A stretch of 10,408 bases of DNA, from the NCBI GenBank assembly GCA_003663115.1, contig QMZJ01000035.1:1-10408 (forward strand), read 5' to 3'. Below are positions 1 through 5,992 of this stretch, piece after piece. The notes under the pieces were generated by a model that worked only from the letters and a program-made list of their open reading frames with translations, was not told the origin of the DNA and searched no databases. The DNA is from Candidatus Altarchaeales archaeon (GTDB lineage Archaea; Altiarchaeota; Altiarchaeia; IMC4; QMZM01). A program made the position numbers and the translations under genes. The number at the start of each line of letters is the position of its first letter. The first letter of the stretch is position 1.

Positions 1-134
1 ACTCCCGGATATCGAGCGAGAATGGTGGTCTCTAAGTCATCTTGTGGATCATGGATAAAATACACCTCTCCTCTCATCTTCAGAGTAACCCCTTGCCCTG
101 GATGATAGGCAGCATCAGCTGAGATGAGAGCCAT
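1..134 (-). CDS. possible partial ORF running off the left edge
   Basis: On the minus strand an ATG at 134 opens a frame of 44 codons that is still open at base 1. An in-frame TGA lies eight codons before the ATG. The peptide begins MALISADAAYHPGQGV and continues with a mixed hydrophobic and charged stretch containing YFIHDPQDDLE. I recognise no family. The composition is protein-like, but 44 codons can stay open by chance. Another frame on the same strand is also open for about 38 codons around 75-190, which weakens the case. On the plus strand only a short run of about 18 codons ends near base 56. It could equally be the 5' end of a neighbouring gene or non-coding sequence. Confidence 0.25.
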   Translation of the reverse strand, partial: MALISADAAYHPGQGVTLKMRGEVYFIHDPQDDLETTILARYPG

Positions 135-267
135 TGATCGTATTGAGCAGAGGTTTCAGTTAGAGCGATCCGAGGTATACGTTGCCCGCAAGCCATCGCC
201 TTCTCATACTCCTATCTACCGCTTTCTTGATCATTCTGCGGTGCTTCGCACTTTGCCCTTCGGATCT
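135..267. other. gene-free stretch before the attC-like site
   Basis: No frame here has a recognisable product or a clear start signal. The only visible structure is a small hairpin, GTGC-TTC-GCAC, at 241-251. Confidence 0.4.
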
Positions 268-348
268 GCTAACATGTGAATATGTGGCTTCGCCCTCGAC
301 TACGCCCAAATTTACTACGCAAACTTCACACATACCCGGACGTTAGGC
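268..348 (+). repeat. attC-like imperfect palindrome (candidate integron recombination site)
   Basis: GCTAAC at 268-273 pairs with the GTTAGGC at 342-348, which matches the integron core site GTTRRRY. The outer five base pairs (269-273 with 342-346) form an R-box-like helix. A poorly paired spacer follows (274-280 against 335-341). A second six-pair helix, TATGTG (281-286) with CACATA (329-334), forms an L-box-like helix. A 42-base inner segment contains a repeated CTACGC. This R-spacer-L arrangement and the roughly 80-bp length fit attC sites. The weak points are that the left half-site reads TGCTAAC rather than RYYYAAC, only one copy is clear, and no integrase is in the window. Confidence 0.45.
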
Positions 349-371
349 GAAATTGTCCGAGCGGCAGGAAG

Positions 372-381
372 TTATTTAAAT
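372..381 (+). promoter_or_regulatory. TATA-like box for the VIT1-like gene
   Basis: The A/T-rich TTATTTAAAT element lies about 19-28 bases before the ATG at 400. That spacing suggests a leaderless or very short-leader transcript. No Shine-Dalgarno sequence is visible before this ATG. The gene therefore seems to carry its own promoter just downstream of the attC-like site. Confidence 0.5.
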
Positions 382-399
382 TGAAGATTTTAAACTATT

Positions 400-879
400 A
401 TGATGAAACATTCACTAAAAACAGGACTTAGTTTTGGTTTAACATCAGGGGTAGTCACAACGCTTGGACTAATTGTGGGTTTACATTCTGGCACCCATTC
501 AAAGCCTGTAGTTATTGGCGGCATATTAGTAATAGCAATAGCAGACGCGCTTTCAGATGCACTGGGTATTCATTTTTCTGAAGAGTCTGAGAATAAGCAT
601 ACTACGAAAGAGATATGGGAATCAACAATCGCTACTTTTGTAGCTAAATTTGTTTTTTCGATGACATTTATTGTTCCAATTCTGCTACTTTCGCTTTCAA
701 CAGCGGTTATCGTGAGTGTAATCTGGGGGCTGTTTTTACTGGTAATTTTTAGTTTCTATATCGCTAAGGAGCAAAAAGTAAAATCCTGGAAAGTAGTCAC
801 GGAACATTTACTCATCGCATTAGTAGTCATAACTATAACACATTATGTTGGAGATTGGGTCAGATCAACATTTGGTTAG
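400..879 (+). CDS. small VIT1/CCC1-like integral membrane protein
   Basis: The 159-residue protein has about five membrane segments, near residues 8-29, 37-56, 76-98, 100-120 and 131-151. The first carries FGLTSGVVTTLGLIVGL and the second ADALSDALGIHFSEESE. Both resemble the TM1 and TM2 signatures of the VIT1/CCC1 family of iron/manganese transporters, where the acidic end of TM2 takes part in metal passage. Compared with longer family members it has only a short loop (SEESENKHTTKE) where a cytosolic metal-binding domain can occur. A role in moving divalent metal across the membrane is inferred from the family, not shown. ATGs at 400 and 403 are both possible. The gene stands alone, 51 bases after an attC-like site, and could be a mobile cassette gene. 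Some short relatives are annotated only as hypothetical. Confidence 0.75.
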   Translation: MMKHSLKTGLSFGLTSGVVTTLGLIVGLHSGTHSKPVVIGGILVIAIADALSDALGIHFSEESENKHTTKEIWESTIATFVAKFVFSMTFIVPILLLSLSTAVIVSVIWGLFLLVIFSFYIAKEQKVKSWKVVTEHLLIALVVITITHYVGDWVRSTFG

Positions 880-1245
880 GTGCCCTCACAACTCTCACTC
901 CCTATCGATCGCTCGGTGCTATCGCACTCCGATACGGAGGATATGAGGAAAATCGTTAGATTTTTCCCAAATTGCCTACGGCAACTTCTCATAGAAGGTA
1001 AATCCTTGCTGAATGAAAAACCGGACTCAATAAGCATGGAACGGGTGCTTGCAAAGAGAGCAAGAAAGGTCTGGTTGAGAGGACACTGCCGAACTCTGTA
1101 TTGAATGGTCTCGGGTTACATGGAGAGAGGTTACCACGAGCGAGCCGTTTTTACGGAAGAGTTGAAAACATTACTTTCTTCAGTTGGGGTTAAAGTTCCA
1201 AAATTTGATGTAGACCTTGTGTCTACAAATTTCAGGAAAAATTGA
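880..1245 (+). pseudogene. possible gene remnant interrupted by TGA; product unknown
   Basis: The frame of the upstream membrane protein stays open after its TAG stop. There are 74 codons to a TGA at 1102-1104, and then an ATG directly follows and opens another 46 codons to a TGA at 1243-1245. Within it, GGAGG stands just before an ATG at 943. The first part reads MRKIVRFFPNCLRQLL and is strongly basic (LAKRARKVWLRGHCR). The second contains ERAVFTEELKTLL and a VKVPKFDVDLV strand. I recognise no family in either half. It may be a broken gene, two tiny genes, or chance openness. Small perfect hairpins lie inside at 927-939 and 972-984. Confidence 0.3.
1201..1232. repeat. hairpin with 7-bp perfect core
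   Basis: TGTAGAC (1209-1215) and GTCTACA (1221-1227) are perfect inverted arms around a 5-base loop. The stem can be lengthened by pairing AAATTT (1201-1206) with AAATTT (1227-1232) across a small bulge. It lies in the last codons of the short open stretch. No T-run follows, so it is not a clear terminator. Its function is unknown. Confidence 0.45.
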
Positions 1246-1483
1246 AGAGGGATAAGTCCGCAGCATTTTGATTTAAAGTGGTTAAAGTTACGGTTTAATA
1301 TTACACTGCCTCTACAGCTCTCTTCTCTTTCACTTCTTTTAGTAAAAGGGTTTTTCCATTTTTTCTATAAAAAGTTCATAATTATATACAATTTAGTATT
1401 AAATATGCCCTTCTTAAATGGGCTTTTCTGATATTAATGGACTTTTCTGAGAGGAAATCAGGGCAATAATACTTGACAAACTC
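1246..1483. other. AT-rich intergenic region
   Basis: This stretch of about 240 bases shows no convincing gene. It becomes very A/T-rich around 1340-1410. A TATA-like CTATAAAAAG at about 1365-1374 could start a transcript into the following ORF. A 15-base direct repeat with one mismatch (AATGGRCTTTTCTGA) occurs at 1417-1431 and 1436-1450, a period of 19. GCCC and GGGC at about 1406-1422 form only a weak 4-bp stem followed by TTTTCT. Confidence 0.45.
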
Positions 1484-1744
1484 GTGAGAAAAGGCAGATG
1501 GGAGCATAGTTACCTCCCGGTAGATAGTTTAACGGGATGGGTTCGCAAGAAGATAGATACTAAAGATACTAAAAGAACTTTTACTTCAGGATTATCTGAG
1601 ATCGTAGAAGGGGAAGACCACCTCCCTGAACGAGTGAGAAAGAAGAGAGATATTGAAAGTCAGGGAGAGGTTGTAGTAGAACTTTTTTTCAAGAATGGAA
1701 GAGCTCTTCGAAAAAGAGATAACGGAGAAGGACGCGCTGAATAG
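1484..1744 (+). CDS. uncertain small ORF before the UPF0248 gene
   Basis: A GTG-started frame of 86 codons, open from an earlier TGA at 1448-1450, encodes a basic hydrophilic peptide (LVRKGRWEHSYLPVDSLTGW, then ERVRKKRDIESQ). The segment LVRKGRW faintly recalls small archaeal proteins with a KGKWGxKHT start, but the rest does not follow that pattern. The last 50 bases overlap the better-supported UPF0248 gene in another frame. At least the C-terminus is therefore probably not meaningful, or the reading frame was broken. It may be a decayed gene or chance. No ribosome binding site is visible. Confidence 0.3.
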   Translation: MRKGRWEHSYLPVDSLTGWVRKKIDTKDTKRTFTSGLSEIVEGEDHLPERVRKKRDIESQGEVVVELFFKNGRALRKRDNGEGRAE

Positions 1745-1943
1745 GATAAAGTGGGACCCTCGCTTAAATCCGAGGGATTTCTCGATCCATTATCTGGATC
1801 TAAATAGGCTTAAAGAGATAAATTTCTCGGAGATTGAGCTTCGGGGCGATTTTTTCAGGATCGGAGAAAGTCTAGTTCCGATGCACAGGATCCGGAAGAT
1901 CTCATGGAAGGGAAGGGTTGTGTGGGATAAAAGGTCGGTATAG
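1695..1943 (+). CDS. UPF0248 / MJ1316-domain protein (DUF504)
   Basis: The 82-residue protein matches the archaeal UPF0248 family (MJ1316 domain). DALNRIKWDPRLNPRDF appears near residues 13-29, followed by GDFFRIGE near 51-58, and a C-terminal VPMHRIRKI...GRVVWDKR where the family usually has IPxHRI. The domain fills almost the whole protein, as expected for the free-standing form. MJ1316-type domains have been proposed to recognise cyclic-phosphate RNA ends in RNA repair or processing. That is a family-level prediction, not shown here. The ATG at 1695 is the only usable start, because a TAG lies six codons upstream. No good Shine-Dalgarno precedes it. It lies about 165 bp before the first copy of the topA start region, on the same strand. 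Confidence 0.85.
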   Translation: MEELFEKEITEKDALNRIKWDPRLNPRDFSIHYLDLNRLKEINFSEIELRGDFFRIGESLVPMHRIRKISWKGRVVWDKRSV

Positions 1944-1985
1944 TAATTTTTATGTGCCTCCTGATAGGTGATCCGTTCCATGAAA

Positions 1986-1998
1986 AGCGCAAAGCGCT
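1986..1998. repeat. small perfect hairpin before topA
   Basis: AGCGC-AAA-GCGCT is a perfect 5-bp stem with a 3-base loop in the gap between the UPF0248 gene and topA. No T-run follows directly. It could help end the upstream transcript, but this is a guess. Confidence 0.35.
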
Positions 1999-2051
1999 TG
2001 CTGCCATATCGAGGGTACTCACAAGTTTCACGAGTCCGCTTGATATGGATA

Positions 2052-2068
2052 TTTTATAACCTATAAAG
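2052..2068 (+). promoter_or_regulatory. TATA-like region upstream of the topA start copies
   Basis: TTTTATAAC followed by CTATAAAG forms a strong archaeal TATA-like stretch. It lies about 41-57 bases before the first ATG copy (2109) and about 170-190 bases before the real topA ATG (2240). Transcription starting some 25 bases downstream would include both copies of the start region and the hairpin spacer. Confidence 0.45.
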
Positions 2069-2094
2069 TCAAATAATTCCTTTACTTGGAGAAA

Positions 2095-2161
2095 ACCATA
2101 AGAGAAAAATGCCCACCCTGATCATAACGGAAAAACCCAATGTGGCCAGGAGGATAGCGAA
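2095..2161 (+). repeat. 67-bp direct repeat, copy 1 (truncated duplicate of topA start)
   Basis: This is base-for-base identical to 2226-2292. It includes 14 bases before the ATG (ACCATAAGAGAAAA) and the first 17-18 codons of topA. The copies are 131 bp apart start to start, which is not a multiple of three, so copy 1 is out of frame with the gene. Confidence 0.95.
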
Positions 2162-2216
2162 CAGCCTTTTCTTTAGAAAAGAAAATGCTGGCGAAAAGAA
2201 AGAGATCACTCCGTGA
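2109..2216 (+). pseudogene. 35-codon truncated topA N-terminus / possible leader ORF
   Basis: Starting at the ATG in copy 1, the frame encodes MPTLIITEKPNVARRIANS and then an unrelated tail (LFFRKENAGEKKEITP) before a TGA at 2214-2216. The stop overlaps a GTG (2213-2215) that is in frame with topA. If translated, this leader could couple to the topA frame. It has only the start of a Toprim fold and cannot be an enzyme. I read it as a by-product of duplication; a regulatory role is possible but unproven. Confidence 0.5.
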
Positions 2217-2217
2217 T
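2162..2217 (+). repeat. two hairpins in the spacer between topA start copies
   Basis: Hairpin one spans 2162-2190: CAGC and TTTTCTTT pair with AAAAGAAAA and GCTG, giving 12 pairs, one mismatch and a 3-base loop. Hairpin two, ATCAC-TCC-GTGAT, spans 2205-2217 and includes the TGA of the leader ORF and the in-frame GTG. Together they fill most of the 64-bp spacer. Confidence 0.8.
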
Positions 2218-2225
2218 TTATACGG

Positions 2226-2292
2226 ACCATAAGAGAAAAATGCCCACCCTGATCATAACGGAAAAACCCAATGTGGCCAGGAGGATAGCGAA
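2226..2292 (+). repeat. 67-bp direct repeat, copy 2 (functional topA start)
   Basis: This is the second copy of the repeat at 2095-2161. Here it continues into the full topA frame. Perfect identity suggests a recent duplication or an assembly product. Confidence 0.95.
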
Positions 2293-4261
2293 TTCCATAG
2301 GACAGGCGGAGGAGCTTACTAAGGGAAAGGTCCGTTACTACAGGGTAGGTGATGTGTTTGTAGCTCCTGCTGTGGGTCATGTCTATACATTGAGGGAGAA
2401 AAACTACGGCGTCTGGAGGTATCCCGTTTTTGATATAGAGTGGGTTCCAAGTTACGAGGTGAATAAAGATTCGGGATTTACCAGGGATTACCTTGAGAAT
2501 ATAAAAACCCTTGCGAAAAAGTGTAACAAATTCATAAATGCGTGCGACTACGATATCGAAGGGGAGGTGATCGGCTTTAATGTGATAAAATATGCATGTA
2601 ACACAGATCCATTTAAGCAAAATGTAAAACGCATGAAATTTTCTACCTTAACCAAAGAGTCCATAATTGACGCCTATTCCAAGCTTGAATCTATAAATAA
2701 GGGGATGGTCGATGCAGGAATTACCAGACATATTTTAGACTGGTACTGGGGGGTAAATCTCTCTCGCGCATTGACCTTGGCTATAAGAAGGGCAAAGGGT
2801 TACACTACATTGAGCATTGGAAGGGTTCAGGGCCCGAGCCTGAAGATTCTGGCCTCACGGGAGAGACAGATAAAGGCATTCAAGCCGGTGCCCTTCTGGG
2901 AGCTGGAGATGATCTGCATTAAGGATAATTGTAGAATAAAGGCTTTACACTCGGGGGGAAAATTCTGGGATAAAGAAAGGGCCGAGAAGATAAGGGACAG
3001 ATGCGGCAAAATTGCAATTGTCTCCAAGATTCAGAAAAAAAAATTTAAGCAAATGCCCCCAACACCATTTGACCTAACCACCCTGCAGACAGAGGCCTAT
3101 AGACATTTGGGGATATCCCCGAAGGATACCTTAGAAATTGCTCAACAGCTCTACACAAATGCATATATAAGCTATCCAAGAACGTCAAGCCAGCAGTTGC
3201 CAGATGGGATTAATTATCGAGATATCCTTGGGAGGTTAGCCCGCATCAGAGAATACACCGAAGGATCGAAGATACTGCTATCAAAGAAGAAACTGAAGCC
3301 ACATAATGGAAGAAAGAAGGACCCAGCACACCCCGCCATCTATCCAACGGGTGAAATCCCAAAGAAACTCTCTTCCCGTCAGGAAAAGATCTACGATCTA
3401 ATCGTGAGGAGGTTTCTTGCAACCTTTGGTGATCCATCAATTAGAGAGACCGTTACGATAGAACTGGACAACGAGGGAGAGATATTTACCTCAAAGGGAA
3501 CGAGAACGATTGAGAGAGGATGGCATTCTCTCTATGGTAAATACGCAAAATTCGAAGAGCATATGTTCCCGGATCTGAATAAAGATGAAAAACTGGGTGT
3601 AGAAAAGGTAAACCTTCACGAGAAGGAAACCCAGCCCCCAAAGAGGTACACTCCATCATCCATTATCAGAGAAATGGAGAAGAGAAATCTTGGAACGAAG
3701 GCAACGAGATCGCAGATCCTGGATATTCTATTCAAGAGAGGCTACCTGCATGGCGAGTCGATCGAGGTAACCCCTCTGGGTTTGAACGTTGTAGACACCC
3801 TCGACAAATACTGCCCCGAGGTACTGAGTGAAAAACTAACCCGAAAATTCGAAAAGGAGATGGAGCAGATTGAATCGGGAAAAATATCCCCGGAGAAGGT
3901 CATTGAGGAGGGAAAGAGAACAATAATTCGCATATCAAAAGAATTTAATAAGAATGAAGAAAAAATTGGAAAGGAACTCGCAAGCTCTTTAAAATCGACG
4001 AGAGAGAACGGAAAGGTTGGATCATTGGGGAAATGCCTTAAGTGCGATGGAAAGCTTGTTCTCAGAAAGTCGAAATTTGGGAGTCAGTTCATCGGATGTA
4101 GCAACTATCCAGCCTGCCGTTTCACCATATCACTGCCAAAATCCCGTTTTAAAATCTCAGGAAAATGCAATCAATGTGGATATTCTAAAATTACCATTTT
4201 TGGCAAAAAGCCGTGGACCATATGCATAAACCCAGATTGTCCGAGCAAGAAGAAGACCTAA
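2240..4261 (+). CDS. topA: DNA topoisomerase I (type IA, archaeal)
   Basis: The 673-residue enzyme relaxes negatively supercoiled DNA by cutting and passing one strand. The N-terminal Toprim domain shows TEKP at residues 7-10 and the metal-binding CDYDIEGEVIG at about 102-112. The active-site region ISYPRTS places the catalytic tyrosine at about residue 312. PAHPAIYPTG (about 362) and NLGTKATRSQIL (about 483) are further family motifs. The C-terminus carries two four-cysteine zinc motifs, with cysteines near 599, 602, 620, 626 and near 643, 646, 662, 667; the first has the GCSNYPAC pattern. There is no helicase part, so this is not reverse gyrase. I chose ATG 2240 because MPTLIITEKP is the normal family start. 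An in-frame GTG at 2213 would add nine residues with no family support. The start region is duplicated upstream, which may affect expression. Confidence 0.95.
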   Translation: MPTLIITEKPNVARRIANSIGQAEELTKGKVRYYRVGDVFVAPAVGHVYTLREKNYGVWRYPVFDIEWVPSYEVNKDSGFTRDYLENIKTLAKKCNKFINACDYDIEGEVIGFNVIKYACNTDPFKQNVKRMKFSTLTKESIIDAYSKLESINKGMVDAGITRHILDWYWGVNLSRALTLAIRRAKGYTTLSIGRVQGPSLKILASRERQIKAFKPVPFWELEMICIKDNCRIKALHSGGKFWDKERAEKIRDRCGKIAIVSKIQKKKFKQMPPTPFDLTTLQTEAYRHLGISPKDTLEIAQQLYTNAYISYPRTSSQQLPDGINYRDILGRLARIREYTEGSKILLSKKKLKPHNGRKKDPAHPAIYPTGEIPKKLSSRQEKIYDLIVRRFLATFGDPSIRETVTIELDNEGEIFTSKGTRTIERGWHSLYGKYAKFEEHMFPDLNKDEKLGVEKVNLHEKETQPPKRYTPSSIIREMEKRNLGTKATRSQILDILFKRGYLHGESIEVTPLGLNVVDTLDKYCPEVLSEKLTRKFEKEMEQIESGKISPEKVIEEGKRTIIRISKEFNKNEEKIGKELASSLKSTRENGKVGSLGKCLKCDGKLVLRKSKFGSQFIGCSNYPACRFTISLPKSRFKISGKCNQCGYSKITIFGKKPWTICINPDCPSKKKT

Positions 4262-4270
4262 TTTTTATGG
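4262..4270 (+). promoter_or_regulatory. TATA-like box for tRNA-Ile
   Basis: TTTTTATGG begins one base after the topA stop and lies about 25-33 bases before the mature tRNA start. This is the usual archaeal tRNA promoter position. The tRNA may therefore be transcribed independently of topA. Confidence 0.5.
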
Positions 4271-4294
4271 AAAGAATCGAATATTAATTTTCGA

Positions 4295-4369
4295 GGGCCC
4301 GTGGCTCAGCATGGTTAGAGCGCTCGACTGATAATCGAGAGGTCCTGAGTTCGAATCTCAGCGGGCCCA
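4295..4369 (+). tRNA. tRNA-Ile (anticodon GAT)
   Basis: The acceptor stem GGGCCCG (4295-4301) pairs perfectly with CGGGCCC (4362-4368), with discriminator A at 4369. The anticodon stem CTCGA/TCGAG encloses the loop CTGATAA, giving anticodon GAT at 4330-4332. The T-arm CTGAG-TTCGAAT-CTCAG is intact. No intron is present and CCA is not encoded (the next bases are CTT). Confidence 0.97.
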
Positions 4370-4379
4370 CTTCGGGCTT

Positions 4380-4399
4380 TTCTTTAACAATGTAAAGAA
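4380..4399. terminator. possible bidirectional terminator hairpin between tRNA-Ile and hisC
   Basis: TTCTTTA and TAAAGAA are perfect 7-bp arms around ACAATG. The element sits 11 bases after the tRNA and 47 bases from the hisC stop, where two convergent units meet. T-rich tracts (CTTTTCTTT) flank it on the tRNA side. In archaea the T-tract alone may end transcription. Confidence 0.4.
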
Positions 4400-4445
4400 G
4401 ATAAAACAAAAGGTTGAAGAACGTAGGAGATAGTTGAAAATAGAT

Positions 4446-5486
4446 TTAGAGCTCCTCTAACGCCCGGATAAAGGCTCTATTCTCATCACTCGTTCCCACG
4501 CTGATTCTACAATACTCGCCCCTGAAACCATTGAATTTGCCCAGATTTCTGATAATTATCCCTCTTTCAAGAAACCATTCATAGAACTCTTTAGACTTAA
4601 TTGGTGTTGTGTCTATCAGGACAAAATTTGCATGGGACCTGAATGCCCTGAATTTTTGCTTTAATTTATTGAAGAGAATTTCTCTATCCTTTATTATTTT
4701 ATTGACTCTTGACTCTGTATATCTCAGATCATCCAGGGCGCTGATTGCGGCTTCCTGAGCTACAGAATTGGTGGTGAATGGCATCTTTACCTTGTACAAT
4801 AGATCTATTATGTTGGAATTTGCGATTCCGTAACCAATGCGTAAACCCGCTAATGCAAATGCCTTTGCGAATGTTCTCAGGACGATGAGATTGTCGTATT
4901 TTTTCAGCAAAGGAACTGCGCTCTTTCCATAAAATTCATAGTATGCCTCATCGATTACCGTGATCTTATTCTCATCCAAGATCTCCCTTAGTTTATCCTC
5001 GGGTATTACAGTTCCAGTTGGATTGTTTGGATTGCACAGAAACAGAATGTTGGCCCTTTTCGATTTATCAATAAATTGTTCCGATGAAAGTGTAAAGTCA
5101 TCATTAAGGTTTACCTCCAGATATTCTTCACCGAGGATGCCTGCGGCTATTTTATACCAGGAATATGATGGATTAAGGCCAATACAGGGTCCCTTAAATG
5201 CCTTCAGTATCAAGTCTAATAATTCATCCGAACCATTCCCCAGGATAATATTTTCGGCTTTTGTATTACAGTACCCGGCTATTTTCTCTCTAACGTCATC
5301 GTCTTTATGGGGATAGATATGTAACACGGATTTGGCCTTCTCTATGGCATCCATAACCCGTGGGGAGGGTCCGTAGTTGTTTTCATTCGATGCCAGTTTT
5401 ACATACCCCTCTATCGTTTTTCCGGGGATGTAGGCTTCTATATCATTGACCCATGGTTTGACATATTCATTTAACCTAGATTTCAT
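4446..5486 (-). CDS. hisC: histidinol-phosphate aminotransferase
   Basis: This PLP-dependent fold-type I aminotransferase converts imidazole-acetol phosphate to L-histidinol phosphate in histidine synthesis, in the cytosol. Counting from the ATG at 5486 (346 residues, normal for HisC), the substrate-side motif ASNENNYGPSP is at about 32-42. CNPNNPTG is at about 151-158 and DEAYYEF at about 179. The Schiff-base lysine, in RTFAKAFALAGLRIGYG, is at about 208. The C-terminal CRISVGT supplies the carboxylate-binding arginine. An in-frame TTG at 5522 would add 12 residues and overlap the upstream gene by 14 bases, but MKSRLNEYVKPWV is the more typical start. It lies 22 bp after the membrane protein gene and is probably co-transcribed with it. 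No other his genes are in the window. Related aminotransferases share this fold, but the motifs favour HisC. Confidence 0.92.
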   Translation of the reverse strand: MKSRLNEYVKPWVNDIEAYIPGKTIEGYVKLASNENNYGPSPRVMDAIEKAKSVLHIYPHKDDDVREKIAGYCNTKAENIILGNGSDELLDLILKAFKGPCIGLNPSYSWYKIAAGILGEEYLEVNLNDDFTLSSEQFIDKSKRANILFLCNPNNPTGTVIPEDKLREILDENKITVIDEAYYEFYGKSAVPLLKKYDNLIVLRTFAKAFALAGLRIGYGIANSNIIDLLYKVKMPFTTNSVAQEAAISALDDLRYTESRVNKIIKDREILFNKLKQKFRAFRSHANFVLIDTTPIKSKEFYEWFLERGIIIRNLGKFNGFRGEYCRISVGTSDENRAFIRALEEL

Positions 5487-5508
5487 CTCAGTAGAAAGAT
5501 TAGATGGA

Positions 5509-5946
5509 CTAATATATATCAATTCGGTCTTTTGCCTTTTTCTTTCTCTTAACCCCCTTCTTGCCGATTTGTTTTATGTATTTCAGGATGATTCTGTACT
5601 GTACGAATAGGCCCGTGGCAAATAGAACCCCAAAGATGGTTTTTAAAAGTCTGTATGCTATCTCGTGCTCTATCAGCCTAAAAGAATAGATTATTTCCGT
5701 TATACTGTAGAGCAGGACGGCAGAGCCCATCAGTGTCCATGCCGAGATAACCTCTTTAATTTTAAAAAAATGAGCCGATCTGATCAGATCCAGTAACTTT
5801 TTATCTCTAAACGTGCTGACGATCGCAAAGATAAAGATACAGCAAATCAGTATTAGAAATGCATTCATCATATCGATAAGTACCAGAGAGGGCTCGCTTC
5901 CAGCTATCACTTCGGCAGAAACGGGAGTTATGTAGATGAAGTTCAT
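5509..5946 (-). CDS. three-helix membrane protein, unknown function
   Basis: The 145-residue protein has three likely membrane helices near residues 21-44, 66-88 and 98-120. The basic loop RDKK after the first helix and a very basic C-terminal tail (KKGVKRKKKAKDR) suggest N-terminus outside and C-terminus inside. The short N-terminal part before helix 1 has no clear cleavable signal. I recognise no family. Its own TATA-like box lies just upstream, and hisC follows 22 bp downstream, so it is likely the first gene of a two-gene unit. Nothing in its sequence ties it to histidine synthesis. Confidence 0.75.
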   Translation of the reverse strand: MNFIYITPVSAEVIAGSEPSLVLIDMMNAFLILICCIFIFAIVSTFRDKKLLDLIRSAHFFKIKEVISAWTLMGSAVLLYSITEIIYSFRLIEHEIAYRLLKTIFGVLFATGLFVQYRIILKYIKQIGKKGVKRKKKAKDRIDIY

Positions 5947-5967
5947 TTTGTTATTTATTTCAATTTG

Positions 5968-5980
5968 CTATATAAAAATA
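5968..5980 (-). promoter_or_regulatory. TATA-like box for the membrane protein-hisC unit
   Basis: Read on the minus strand, TATTTTTATATAG lies 22-34 bases before the ATG at 5946, in the 46-bp gap after the JAMM gene. This suggests a short-leader transcript separate from the aIF2-alpha operon. Confidence 0.6.
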
Positions 5981-5992
5981 TCTTCTTTACTG

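Noticed and set aside
954..960. Second attC core (GTTAGAT) closing a cassette after the VIT1-like gene
   Set aside because: No paired RYYYAAC half-site or palindromic arms could be found between the stop codon and this heptamer.
877..1104. TAG as pyrrolysine or TGA as selenocysteine in the 400-1245 frame
   Set aside because: The 159-residue product already looks complete with five helices. No SECIS or other recoding signal is visible, and the downstream residues match no family.
1406..1428. Intrinsic terminator (GCCC...GGGC followed by TTTTCT)
   Set aside because: The stem is only four pairs with a nine-base loop and an interrupted T-run.
1417..1450. C/D box guide RNA, suggested by two CTGA boxes in the repeated AATGGRCTTTTCTGA
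   Set aside because: There is no RTGATGA C box at a suitable distance and no C' box, so the repeat alone does not support it.
2213..2239. GTG at 2213 as the real topA start, adding nine residues (MIYTDHKRK)
   Set aside because: The extension lies in the hairpin spacer and the repeat upstream part. MPTLIITEKP from ATG 2240 is the normal N-terminus of the family. It is kept only as a possible coupling start.
2069..2620. 183-codon ORF on the minus strand
   Set aside because: It is antisense to the well-supported topA gene and its start region, with no family features. It is a shadow frame.
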